A DNA stretch of 64,000 bases from contig JAGWGA010000003.1 in NCBI GenBank assembly GCA_028867675.1, positions 1 to 64,000 on the forward strand, given 5' to 3'. Position 1 is the stretch's first letter, and every line of letters begins with the position of its first letter. The translations under genes and the position numbers were made by a program. The notes beneath the pieces are model-generated. The model searched no databases, was not told the DNA's origin, and saw only the letters and a program-made list of their open reading frames with translations. The DNA is from Nitrososphaerota archaeon. Lineage in GTDB: Archaea; Thermoproteota; Nitrososphaeria; Nitrososphaerales; Nitrosopumilaceae. Of the stretch, positions 35,562-43,572 are shown in pieces.

Positions 35562-35705
35562 TTATGCTTTTATCAGTTGATGATATTTTTGTTTGGCAAA
35601 ATAATCCTCTATGCATTCCTTGTGAGTATAACCAAAAGCATTGCATGTGTTTTGACAGAACCAGCAGACTCCTCTACGATACCTTGGTGACTTATTTTCT
35701 ACCAT
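35562..35705 (-). CDS. Small zinc-finger-like protein (47 aa)
   Basis: A 47-residue frame has a compact Cys/His set: CWFCQNTC (residues 14-21) followed by HKEC (28-31), enough to hold one zinc ion. The flanks are basic (NKSPRYRRG and AKQKYHQLIKA), so nucleic-acid binding is plausible. The opposite strand also has an open frame of 60 codons with a C-x2-C and C-x-C, but this strand gives the cleaner zinc motif. Confidence 0.55.
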   Translation of the reverse strand: MVENKSPRYRRGVCWFCQNTCNAFGYTHKECIEDYFAKQKYHQLIKA

Positions 35706-35834
35706 GATGTAATAATACGTCATTCCAAGTATTATCTATGATCTTTAATTATTTTCAAAGTATGCAAGTAATAATCAGTAACATATTTCTTCTAAATAAT
35801 GATTATATTATTGCATAATATTTTCATGATCAAT

Positions 35835-35846
35835 TTTATATTTTTG
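35835..35846 (+). promoter_or_regulatory. TATA box of the 43-aa zinc-ribbon gene
   Basis: TTTATATTTTTG is centred about 24 bp before the ATG at 35864. It has the right spacing for a leaderless mRNA and supports the reality of the very short gene. Confidence 0.5.
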
Positions 35847-35863
35847 TAATGCTATATTATAAT

Positions 35864-35995
35864 ATGAAAAAAGAATTCTGCCACTTCTGCAAAGAAGGGG
35901 GCAAACAATGTGTTCAAGTTGACACAGTATCACAAGTATACATGGAAATGTTTCATGTTACATGTGCAAAATGTGGACGACAATTGATTTCGTAA
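35864..35995 (+). CDS. Small zinc-ribbon-like protein (43 aa)
   Basis: This short frame encodes MKKEFCHFCKEGGKQC, then an acidic and aromatic middle, then TCAKCGRQLIS. The spacing C-x2-C (6, 9) and C-x2-C (34, 37) is that of a zinc ribbon, with Cys16 in addition. It is divergent from the other tiny zinc-finger gene at 35562-35705. Function unknown; single zinc ribbons may be adaptor or transcription-factor-like proteins in archaea. Confidence 0.65.
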   Translation: MKKEFCHFCKEGGKQCVQVDTVSQVYMEMFHVTCAKCGRQLIS

Positions 35996-36101
35996 ATTAT
36001 TTTTTTATGTTGTAAAAAATAAGTTGCAAATATGCCAAACAAAAATTTCTAATTTGTATAGTTTAGTCTGACATTACTACGTACCGTTTTTGGTATTTGG
36101 T

Positions 36102-36332
36102 TTATACAGCTCGGAAGACTAGTGCTATGTACCCAATTAGCACACCGGCAAGAATCAATCCTGCACCCTCAAAAAATGCAAGCTGATTTGTGCCTCCTCC
36201 ATATCCTCCACTTTGAGGATTAATCACAAATATCGTCACCAAGCAGCATACTAGCATCAATGCTACTGCTATTGGGAGATATTTTGGATGGTCTTTTCTT
36301 GTTTTCTCATACGAACCTGTGTATGAAGACAT
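36102..36332 (-). CDS. Small two-span membrane protein, unknown
   Basis: From the ATG at 36332 the protein has 76 residues. A Lys/Tyr-rich head (SSYTGSYEKTRKDHPK) is followed by helix 1 (YLPIAVALMLVCCLVTIFVI), a glycine-rich loop SGGYGGG, and helix 2 (FEGAGLILAGVLIGYIALVF). TATA-like CGTATATC lies about 27 bp upstream. The longer frame starting at 36410 lacks support. Not recognised. Confidence 0.65.
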   Translation of the reverse strand: MSSYTGSYEKTRKDHPKYLPIAVALMLVCCLVTIFVINPQSGGYGGGTNQLAFFEGAGLILAGVLIGYIALVFRAV

Positions 36333-36466
36333 GGGATATAATACGTGATTCAAAGATATACGGATATCTATTGTATGTATAGCAAGACTGCCTTTTTTGT
36401 TATATGTCATAAAAAAGGTTTATCAGTCAATTAGTCTGATTTAACCAAAGTCCAAGGCTGTAAACT

Positions 36467-36745
36467 ATGTGGGAACCAAACAAGAAATCAAAGGTAAAAA
36501 CAATGATTTTGATTGTAATAGTAATCTCATTTGTGCCATTTTCGTATCTATGGTACGAGACTCTATCCCATCTTGGATGTACTCAAATCTCCTTGCAAAC
36601 TAATGTTAATGGAGAAAATCTAAAAGATACACCAAGTAATTGCATATCACAAACAAGTTCTCATTGGTTGATGTTTTATGCTATCAATGGTATGATGTAT
36701 GGAGTTCCATTTACTACACTGGTTCTAAAAACAAAAAGAGTATAA
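36467..36745 (+). CDS. Small membrane protein with two cysteines, unknown
   Basis: This 92-residue product has a basic N-terminus (EPNKKSKVK) and a first helix TMILIVIVISFVPFSYLWY. An extracellular loop with Cys in GCTQIS and NCISQT may form a disulfide. A second helix SSHWLMFYAINGMMYGVPF ends in a basic KTKRV. Unknown function; it converges on the gene at the end of the kdp cluster. Confidence 0.65.
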   Translation: MWEPNKKSKVKTMILIVIVISFVPFSYLWYETLSHLGCTQISLQTNVNGENLKDTPSNCISQTSSHWLMFYAINGMMYGVPFTTLVLKTKRV

Positions 36746-36761
36746 GAATCAATTCTTAGAT

Positions 36762-37037
36762 TTACACTGGATTTAGAATCTCTCTTTTGTTTGAAGAACC
36801 TACTTGTATTTCAGGATAAACCGGCATACCTATCTCATACGTTAACTTTACATCATCGATATAATCAAAACTCCCAGCCTCTGGAAAATCTGCCAAAATC
36901 TCCATGATAAGGATTTTTTCGCGACTTGGCTTTTTTGTCATTTCATATGTAATTGCAAACACTTCTATCGTTTTTTTAATGCGTTGGTTATACCATTGTC
37001 CAGTTACTGCTTTTTCGTAAAACTCAACTACGGACAT
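36762..37037 (-). CDS. Conserved small protein downstream of kdpF, unknown
   Basis: This soluble 91-residue protein starts MSVVEFYEKAVTGQWYNQRI. Its centre has mixed helix-strand character, and the C-terminus contains YEIGMPVYPEIQVGSS. No family is recognised. The start lies 17 bp after the kdpF stop on the same strand, so it is likely the fifth gene of the kdp operon. A role connected with potassium is inference only. Alternative: an independent gene that simply follows. Confidence 0.6.
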   Translation of the reverse strand: MSVVEFYEKAVTGQWYNQRIKKTIEVFAITYEMTKKPSREKILIMEILADFPEAGSFDYIDDVKLTYEIGMPVYPEIQVGSSNKREILNPV

Positions 37038-37054
37038 ACAAGAACATCCAAATT

Positions 37055-37144
37055 TTAATTATTTTCAGCCCTCAATAATGAGTACATCAATACACTGATA
37101 GATATTCCAAGTGCTGCTACAAATGCTATCAATATCCCACCCAT
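37055..37144 (-). CDS. kdpF: KdpF-like small subunit (29 aa)
   Basis: A 29-residue single-helix peptide, MGGILIAFVAALGISISVLM, ends YSLLRAENN. This is the size and shape of KdpF (29 aa in E. coli), a lipid-like stabiliser of KdpABC. The ATG is 2 bp past the kdpC stop. A perfect AGGAGGT lies 8 nt before the ATG, inside the last codons of kdpC, so translation by Shine-Dalgarno pairing is expected. It is located after kdpC instead of before kdpA, which is unusual. Confidence 0.75.
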   Translation of the reverse strand: MGGILIAFVAALGISISVLMYSLLRAENN

Positions 37145-37146
37145 GA

Positions 37147-37629
37147 TCAATTACCTCCTTTTACACCGACTTCTGGAGCATATACTTCAGGATACTGCTT
37201 TACCAATTCTACATTGAGATTCAATACTCGAACATAGTCTGGTGCAAAGACTAGAGCGTTTGTTTCCTTGTTTCTTGCAATATCCAGATTAACCAATGTT
37301 TTCAAAGCATTCATTGGTATTCCAGTAGCGTTGCTTATCCTTGGTATTTGTGAAAGGGCATTATCTGGAGTAATGTCTGGATCTACACCAGATCCGGAAT
37401 CTGTTGAATTTCTTGGATAGAAAAACTTTGGCGAATCAAAGCTTTGAGCTATGAGTTCTGATCCAACTATTTTTCCATCTAGAATAACTTGACTGCCATT
37501 AGATTGCGATGGAAGTACAGTCTGACCTATTGCTGTAACAAGTAGTGGATAGGCAACTCCAGTTGTAATTATCATCAGGATGACGATTCTGATGGCAGGT
37601 GAAAATACTTTGCTCTTTATCGTTCTCAT
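37147..37629 (-). CDS. kdpC: Potassium-transporting ATPase subunit KdpC
   Basis: KdpC of 160 residues, shorter than the usual ~190. An N-terminal membrane helix (IRIVILMIITTGVAYPLLVTA) is followed by the extracellular part with FYPRNSTDSGSGVDPDITPD, matching the family's FYGRPSA-SGGSNL/ISP region, and ALSQIPRISNATGIP. KdpC joins KdpA and KdpB in the high-affinity K+ pump. It starts 8 bp after kdpB stops. Its final Gly-Gly-Asn codons contain the Shine-Dalgarno sequence for kdpF. Confidence 0.93.
   Translation of the reverse strand: MRTIKSKVFSPAIRIVILMIITTGVAYPLLVTAIGQTVLPSQSNGSQVILDGKIVGSELIAQSFDSPKFFYPRNSTDSGSGVDPDITPDNALSQIPRISNATGIPMNALKTLVNLDIARNKETNALVFAPDYVRVLNLNVELVKQYPEVYAPEVGVKGGN
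37153..37159 (-). promoter_or_regulatory. Shine-Dalgarno sequence for kdpF
   Basis: On the minus strand AGGAGGT, perfectly complementary to the 16S rRNA tail, ends 8 nt before the kdpF ATG at 37144. It overlaps the last codons of kdpC, so it serves a downstream gene in an operon, unlike the leaderless first genes seen elsewhere in the window. Confidence 0.7.
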
Positions 37630-37637
37630 CTTCTATA

Positions 37638-39758
37638 TCATCTCATAAAGACCGACAGTAGAAGGTCAATCGCTTTTATGCCTGCAAATGGAAATACAAC
37701 TCCACCAAGTCCGTATATTATCATATTTTTGAGAAATGTCTTCTCTGGAAGTTCTGGCTTGTATTTTACACCCTTGAGCGATAATGGTATCAGCATAGGA
37801 ATCACTATTGCATTAAATATCAATGTGGAAAGTACTGCACTTTCTGGACTGTGGAGATGCATTATGTTAAGTACCTCCATTCTTGGATTGTCCTTCAAGA
37901 ACATTGCAGGAAGTATTGCAAAATATTTTGCAACATCATTTGCAATTGAAAATGTAGTGATTGCACCACGGGTCATCAGTAATTGCTTGCCAAGTTTTAC
38001 AACTTTGAGAATCTTTGAAGGATCCGAGTCAAGATCAACCATGTTTGCAGCCTCTCTTGCAGCTGCGGTTCCTCGGTTCATTGCAAGTCCAATATCGGCT
38101 TTTGCAAGAGCTGGTGCATCATTTGTACCATCGCCAATCATTCCTACTACGTGACCCTTTAGCTGCTCTTCTACTACTCTGTTTAGCTTGTCAGTGGGTT
38201 TAGCTTCTGCAATAATTTGATCAATATTTGCCTCTTTTGCAATTACTTGTGCTGTTAGTTGGTTGTCACCTGTGATCATAACCGTTGTTATACCTGATAT
38301 ACGGACTTCATCCAACTTTGTTCTAATATCCTTCTTGAGAGTATCCTTGAGTGAAATCAAACCTACTATCTCATCATTAACTGCAACGGCAAGTGGGGTT
38401 CCACCATTCTTTGATATTTCTTGGGCCTTCCAACGTAATTCTGGTTCGTTTACATCATGAGCAATCTTTAGAATTGCCTCAACTGAACCTTTGAGAATTT
38501 TTACTTGAATGTTAGATTCATCTAGTTCATCTATCTTGGCAGATACTCTAGTACGCGGTAAAGATGATTTTGGAGTTTGACCCTGTGTAGTAAATGATTT
38601 TTTCTTTGGTGAAAATTCTATACCGCTAAATCGTGTTTCTGAGCTAAACTCAATTGGTTTTGATGTTAAAATCTCCATCAAAAATGGTGGCTCAATTTTT
38701 TTCTCATTTGCAAGTTCAATAATTGAAGTTCCTTCATGAGTGTGATCACTATAAGACGCAGCATACGCAGCTTGTGCAATATCTTCTTCTGTGAATTTTT
38801 CCATTGGAACAAATGCAATTGCTCTTCTGGCTCCTTCAGTAATGGTTCCTGTTTTATCCAAGATTAGTACATCACAGTCACCTGCAGCTTCGATTCCCTT
38901 TCCAGATTTTACTACAATGTTATCTCTTGCAAGCCTGTTAATTCCGGCAACACCAATTGCAGGCAACAATCCACCGATGGTAGTTGGCATCAAGGCTACT
39001 AGTAACGCAAAGAGTACGGATACATCCATGTGGTATCCAAGATAATATCCGAAGAACAGCATAGTCCCAACTACAGTTATGAAAATTAATGACAATCCTG
39101 CAAGCAGTATGGTAAGGGCAATCTCGTTTTTGGTCTTTGGTCTTTTAGCACTTTCAATTAATCCCACCATTTCATCAAGGAAGCTTTTTCCAGCTTCGGA
39201 AGTTATCTCAATTATTATGCTATCATTTGCAACCTTGGTTCCTCCAAGTACTGGATTATCTTTTTCCTTAAAGACAGGGTTTGATTCTCCAGTCATCATG
39301 GATTCATCAATGAATGCTTTTCCTTCGTGTACAATGCCATCTCTTGGAATTATTTCTCCGGCATAAACTCTAACCCTGTCTCCCATTTTGAGGCTGCTTG
39401 AGATTACTGGAACTTCTTTTCCATCTACGAGTTTTTTTGCTAAAACCTCCTTTTCCAAATTTTTTAGTGAGTCTACCTTTGCCCTTGCCTGAGATTCAGA
39501 CAAAGATTCAGAAAATGTTGCAAACCAGACTGTAACAATTAGAATTATTGAAGTTTCAATATAAAAGACACGGTTTTCATTTACAAATTCTAATGACATG
39601 TTTGGCAGCAAACCAATTGCAAGCACCAAAAAGAATCCAACTTCAACTGTAAACATTACTGGACTTTTCTTTGCAAGATAAATTGGATTGAGTTTAGTTA
39701 CAGAGTCCTTGAGCATTCTTTTGTCAAATATTGATTGTCTTAATTGTGCTGTCATCAT
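37638..39758 (-). CDS. kdpB: Potassium-transporting P-type ATPase subunit KdpB
   Basis: This 706-residue P-type ATPase energises KdpABC. The phosphorylated Asp301 is in DKTGTITEG. The actuator motif TGES is at 156-159, with Ser159 at the regulatory phosphorylation site known in E. coli KdpB. GDGTNDAPALAKADIG marks the hinge, and the N-domain has KGSVEAI. It starts 9 bp after the kdpA stop with two tandem ATG codons, the first at 39758. Confidence 0.97.
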   Translation of the reverse strand: MMTAQLRQSIFDKRMLKDSVTKLNPIYLAKKSPVMFTVEVGFFLVLAIGLLPNMSLEFVNENRVFYIETSIILIVTVWFATFSESLSESQARAKVDSLKNLEKEVLAKKLVDGKEVPVISSSLKMGDRVRVYAGEIIPRDGIVHEGKAFIDESMMTGESNPVFKEKDNPVLGGTKVANDSIIIEITSEAGKSFLDEMVGLIESAKRPKTKNEIALTILLAGLSLIFITVVGTMLFFGYYLGYHMDVSVLFALLVALMPTTIGGLLPAIGVAGINRLARDNIVVKSGKGIEAAGDCDVLILDKTGTITEGARRAIAFVPMEKFTEEDIAQAAYAASYSDHTHEGTSIIELANEKKIEPPFLMEILTSKPIEFSSETRFSGIEFSPKKKSFTTQGQTPKSSLPRTRVSAKIDELDESNIQVKILKGSVEAILKIAHDVNEPELRWKAQEISKNGGTPLAVAVNDEIVGLISLKDTLKKDIRTKLDEVRISGITTVMITGDNQLTAQVIAKEANIDQIIAEAKPTDKLNRVVEEQLKGHVVGMIGDGTNDAPALAKADIGLAMNRGTAAAREAANMVDLDSDPSKILKVVKLGKQLLMTRGAITTFSIANDVAKYFAILPAMFLKDNPRMEVLNIMHLHSPESAVLSTLIFNAIVIPMLIPLSLKGVKYKPELPEKTFLKNMIIYGLGGVVFPFAGIKAIDLLLSVFMR

Positions 39759-39767
39759 TACATCACG

Positions 39768-41375
39768 CTACATTGAAAATGGCCCCATTGCCAAGAACGG
39801 AAAGAAAGTAAGAACTGTCAAAACAAATACCATGACTGACAATACTCCAACAAAAAGAAAGCCTGAAGTTTTGATGGGCTCTACAACTTCCTTTCTGTCT
39901 CTCAAAGTAAATGATCCTGCAATTGCTAACATCAATCCAAACGGTGCATAACGTCCAAGTATCATTATCCATGCAGTAGACCAATTCCAAAATGGAGTGT
40001 TTGCAGAAGTTCCAAGATAATCTGATCCGTTATTTGCTGCGGCTGAACTATATTCATACAAAACTTGTGTAAATGTTGCAGGAGTGGTTTGTTCCCCCAG
40101 AATACTCTGTGCACTTTCAGTTGTATACGCCATTACAGACGGAATTAGTATGAGTGCAGGATGAATCAAAAATACAAATGCTGCAATTTTGACGTCTCTT
40201 GGATTTATTTTCATACTCATAAATTCTGGAGTTTTCCCTACCATAAGACCAACCAAAAAGAGTGTAAGTATAACAAAAATTATCATCATCATCATTCCCG
40301 CACCGTCCGCTCCCGGAATTGCTTGAACAAACATGCCCAAGAAGAGTCCAATTACTGCATTGGGAGACATGCCTGCAAGAGCGGCATTTGCAGAACCAGT
40401 GTTTGTAGCTATGGAGGATTCTTGAAATAAAGCACTGCCAAAACTCCCAAATCTTGTTTCAAGGCCAGAAGGACCATTCTGTTCAGAGAATCCTAAAGCC
40501 AACATAACTCCAAATCCGATTAACATGGCTGCAAGTATCGAAAGTCCTCTTCCTTTGCCTAACAGATGACCGTATGCTATAGGAAATGATAGTGGTATGA
40601 CAAGCATGAGGATGCACTCAAAGACATTTGAGATGCCACTGGGATTCTCAAATGGATGGGCAGAATTTGCACCAAAAAATCCACCACCGTTACTTCCAAG
40701 CTCCTTTATAGATTCAAGCGATGCCACTGGTCCGATTGTAATTGTTTGACTTGTACCTTGGAGTGTACCTACTGTAATTGTGGAATCCAATGTTTGAGGA
40801 GCCCCCAAGAAAAGTAAGAAGAAGGCAGAAAAAAACGCAATTGGCAAAAGAAGTGTGAGTATTATTCGAGTGAAATCAACATAAAAATTTCCCAATCCAA
40901 ACTCTTTTCTGATAAAACCTCTGATGAATGCAAATGCCGAAGCTATTCCTGTTGCTGGAGCCACAAACATGAGAAAAATTAATCCAACCATCTGTGAAAA
41001 AATAGATAGCTGTTGATCGCCAGCATAGTGCTGAAGATTGGTATTTGTAACAAAGGAAGCAGCTGTGTTAAACGCTAAATCAAATGATAAACCAGGTTTT
41101 GGTGAAAGAGGAAGATCATTCTGATAAAGAAGAACTGCCATTAAAAATCCTGCAGCAATAACATTAGTTATCACTATTGCCAGAAAGTACTGCTTCCACG
41201 TCATCTGCTCATACTTGTCTACACCAATTATCCTGTAGAACCCATTCTCAACTCTACCCAATGTATTTTCTAACGGTCTTTTTTCATAAACAATCATTCT
41301 TGCCAAGTATCGTCCAAAAATAACAGACAGTCCAAGGGCTCCTCCAAGTACAACTAGAAGAATTATAATCTCCAC
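39768..41375 (-). CDS. kdpA: Potassium-transporting ATPase subunit KdpA
   Basis: This 535-residue channel-like subunit has about ten helices. The K+ filter loops of this fold are visible: NTAASFVTNTNLQHYAG, LGSNGGGFFGANSAHPFENP, NTGSANAALAGMSPNAV and YEYSSAAANNGSDYLG. It binds K+ on the outer side at micromolar affinity; KdpB drives release. Begins with GTG. TATA-like GTATATCATA (41401-41410) lies about 28-31 bp upstream. It is divergent from an Lrp/AsnC gene 197 bp away. No kdpDE pair is nearby. Confidence 0.97.
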   Translation of the reverse strand: MEIIILLVVLGGALGLSVIFGRYLARMIVYEKRPLENTLGRVENGFYRIIGVDKYEQMTWKQYFLAIVITNVIAAGFLMAVLLYQNDLPLSPKPGLSFDLAFNTAASFVTNTNLQHYAGDQQLSIFSQMVGLIFLMFVAPATGIASAFAFIRGFIRKEFGLGNFYVDFTRIILTLLLPIAFFSAFFLLFLGAPQTLDSTITVGTLQGTSQTITIGPVASLESIKELGSNGGGFFGANSAHPFENPSGISNVFECILMLVIPLSFPIAYGHLLGKGRGLSILAAMLIGFGVMLALGFSEQNGPSGLETRFGSFGSALFQESSIATNTGSANAALAGMSPNAVIGLFLGMFVQAIPGADGAGMMMMIIFVILTLFLVGLMVGKTPEFMSMKINPRDVKIAAFVFLIHPALILIPSVMAYTTESAQSILGEQTTPATFTQVLYEYSSAAANNGSDYLGTSANTPFWNWSTAWIMILGRYAPFGLMLAIAGSFTLRDRKEVVEPIKTSGFLFVGVLSVMVFVLTVLTFFPFLAMGPFSM

Positions 41376-41521
41376 ATAAGGTCACTTTACGTCCTTTGAT
41401 TATGATATACAGATTGTGTAAACATCACCAGTGTTTTTGTTAAACATCCTGAATTTGCATCTGTGACCATGTGAATCAAACTCATCATCGAGATGCACGA
41501 ATATAGACCTTATCGGTATTG

Positions 41522-41552
41522 GATATCATAATTAAAACCTTAATATGATATC
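41522..41552. promoter_or_regulatory. Inverted repeat, probable operator of the Lrp/AsnC gene
   Basis: GATATCATAATTAA and TTAATATGATATC form arms of an inverted repeat that matches over 13 bases with a single-base bulge and a four-base gap. It covers the likely TATA box (about 41540-41547) of the regulator at 41572. A further half-site AATATCAT follows. Lrp-type proteins often bind such symmetric AT-rich sites, so autoregulation is likely. Confidence 0.55.
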
Positions 41553-41571
41553 TAATATCATAGTATTTGTC

Positions 41572-42087
41572 ATGCAGGAGCCACCCTTTGTATCTGATGA
41601 ACTTGATCTATTGATATTGGAATACATGGCAAAAGATGCAAACATACAGTTCAAGCAGCTTGCAGATATTTTGAAAGTTGATCAGCGAACAATAGCAAAA
41701 AGAGTAAACAATCTAAAAGAAAATGGAGTTCTAAAAAACAAGATCGAAATAGACTGGTCAAGACTTGGAGTTGGAATCTCTGCATATGTAGGTGCTGAGA
41801 CCGGGCTTGGAGAGGAGGATGTTAAAAAGATGTATGAGTACATTAGAAAAGAACCGCGTATCATAGAAGCATATTCTACAATTGGTAATCAAGAATATTT
41901 TTTTAAGGTAATGGAGACTGACTTGCATAGTCTAAGAGAGGAAGTAATGACCCGTTTTGAACCAATTACTGCAAAGCTTACAAGCTCAATCATATCTTCG
42001 CAGCTAAAACACCATGATGATGTTGCACTATTACGTTTTATTAGAAATAGAGGATATTCTAACAAGAAGATCAAGGCAGACACTTGA
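41572..42087 (+). CDS. Lrp/AsnC-family transcriptional regulator
   Basis: This is a full-length Lrp/AsnC protein of 171 residues. The N-terminal HTH is LDLLILEYMAKDANIQFKQL and QRTIAKRVNNLKENGVL. The RAM ligand domain begins at about residue 60. I choose the ATG at 41572 over 41545 because the latter lies inside a probable operator. It is divergently transcribed from kdpA and is the best candidate to control the pump, as no KdpD/KdpE pair is visible; it might instead regulate an unlinked regulon. Confidence 0.92.
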   Translation: MQEPPFVSDELDLLILEYMAKDANIQFKQLADILKVDQRTIAKRVNNLKENGVLKNKIEIDWSRLGVGISAYVGAETGLGEEDVKKMYEYIRKEPRIIEAYSTIGNQEYFFKVMETDLHSLREEVMTRFEPITAKLTSSIISSQLKHHDDVALLRFIRNRGYSNKKIKADT

Positions 42088-42156
42088 AAAAATACACAAA
42101 CTTGATTAGAATCAATTTACATTTTTAACTACTGCAAAGCTTACTAGCACAATCAT
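41968..42156 (+). repeat. 26-bp near-direct repeat in and after the Lrp/AsnC gene
   Basis: Copy 1 at 41968-41993 lies inside the coding region and copy 2 at 42131-42156 lies 44 bp after the stop. They match at 24 of 26 positions, sharing ACTGCAAAGCTTAC at the 5' end. The downstream copy looks like a relic of a local duplication. Confidence 0.55.
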
Positions 42157-42251
42157 CTAATATTGATATAATAAAACAAGTTGAAACTATTGTTATTTCT
42201 ATATAGTATCTATATTTTTTTAATAATTATGAAATCTATAAGCTCCATATG

Positions 42252-42261
42252 GATATAATAA
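42252..42261 (+). promoter_or_regulatory. TATA box of the pstS-like gene
   Basis: GATATAATAA is centred about 24 bp before the ATG at 42280, so the mRNA is probably leaderless. The 190 bp between this gene and the Lrp/AsnC gene hold no other gene. Confidence 0.6.
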
Positions 42262-42279
42262 TTAATTTTTGTAGAATTG

Positions 42280-43470
42280 ATGAATTACAAAATATTATTT
42301 GCTTTAGCATCAATGCTATTGCTAATAATACCAGCAACTTCATTTCATGCAAGTGCTCAAACCAGTCAGACATATACGCTCACAGGAGCAGGTTCGACAT
42401 TTGTTTTTCCTCTGATGGATAATTGGAGAGTACAATACAACAAACTTAACCAAAACATAAACCTCAATTATCAATCAATTGGTAGCGGAGCTGGAATAAA
42501 ATTACTCGAACAAAAATCGGTTGATTTTGCAGCATCTGATGCACCATTACAGCCTTCTGAATCAGCAAAGGCACCTGGTGCATTGACTCTACCTGAATCA
42601 ATTGGAGGAATCACAATTGCATATAATGTACCAGGAGTTGACAAGGGTCTCAAATTAACAGGACCTGTTATTGCCCAGATATTCATGGGAACGATAACCT
42701 CTTGGAATGATCCTGCAATTGCAAATCTGAATCCTGGTGTAAACTTGCCAAGTCAGAATATCGTCATCGCTCATCGTTCAGACGGTTCTGGAACAACTTA
42801 TGCATTTACTGATTATTTATCAAAAGTTAGTCCAGATTGGATGAGTAAGGTAGGTCAGGGCAAAACAGTGCCGTGGCCAGTTGGTACTGGTGGACAAGGA
42901 AACGCAGGTGTAGCCAGTATTGTAAAGACTACACCGTATGCAATTGGATACATAGAGTTGGCATATGCAGTACAAAACAACATGTCCTATGCTTTTGTCC
43001 AAAATGCAGATGGTAATGCCTTTGTTGAACCAACATTGGATACCGTAGCGGCTGATGCGGCGGCAGCTGGTACAAACTTGCCTGCTCCAGATGGAGATTG
43101 GAGTAAGGTATCAATAGTAAGCCAGCCAGGAAGCAATTCCTATCCGATATCTACTCTTACATACGTATTCGTTTACAAAGACTTGAGTCAAGTAACTGGT
43201 GAGACACAAGGCAAGGCAAATGAAATAGTCAACTTCCTTAACTGGATAATCCATGATGGACAACAATATGCTACACCTTTATACTATGTTCCATTGCCAG
43301 ACTCGATAAAGAAGATTGACGAACAAGGACTTGCAGAAATTCAATTCAATGGTGGTGCCGTTCCAGAATTTGGCTCTATGGCAGAACTGATACTAGTAAT
43401 TGCAGTAATAGCAGTTATTGGAATGTCTGTAAAGAAGATCGGTCTTGCAGCATTATTGCCAAAGGCATAA
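42280..43470 (+). CDS. pstS: PstS-like phosphate-binding protein with PEFG-CTERM anchor
   Basis: The 396-residue secreted protein has a signal peptide (to about 27, ASA), then a phosphate ABC transporter substrate-binding domain. Typical parts are LTGAGSTFVFPLMDNW, GSGAGIKLL, DFAASDAPL, and SDGSGTTYAFTDYL with the phosphate-contacting Ser and Thr. Near the end is VPEFGSMAELILVIAVIAV with a basic tail: the PEFG motif plus helix of the thaumarchaeal CTERM sorting signal. It would thus be surface-anchored. No pstCAB follows. Confidence 0.92.
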   Translation: MNYKILFALASMLLLIIPATSFHASAQTSQTYTLTGAGSTFVFPLMDNWRVQYNKLNQNINLNYQSIGSGAGIKLLEQKSVDFAASDAPLQPSESAKAPGALTLPESIGGITIAYNVPGVDKGLKLTGPVIAQIFMGTITSWNDPAIANLNPGVNLPSQNIVIAHRSDGSGTTYAFTDYLSKVSPDWMSKVGQGKTVPWPVGTGGQGNAGVASIVKTTPYAIGYIELAYAVQNNMSYAFVQNADGNAFVEPTLDTVAADAAAAGTNLPAPDGDWSKVSIVSQPGSNSYPISTLTYVFVYKDLSQVTGETQGKANEIVNFLNWIIHDGQQYATPLYYVPLPDSIKKIDEQGLAEIQFNGGAVPEFGSMAELILVIAVIAVIGMSVKKIGLAALLPKA

Positions 43471-43572
43471 GGACCACACAAAATCTTTTTCTTTTTAAAT
43501 TATAAAGCTACGACGGTAATTTGTAGCAGATTGTTGAAATAGTATAAATTATAAATTGTAACAGAACCGTAC

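Noticed and set aside
35525-35707. Plus-strand frame of 60 codons with C-x2-C and C-x-C
   Set aside because: The opposite strand gives a more regular zinc-finger set with basic flanks and a proper ATG, so the plus frame was treated as a shadow.
39688-39951. Plus-strand frame of 87 codons at the kdpA/kdpB junction
   Set aside because: It is fully antisense to kdpA and kdpB, both of which have strong family signatures.
42820-43114. Minus-strand frames inside the pstS-like gene
   Set aside because: They are complements of a clearly coding region and have no promoter or family match.
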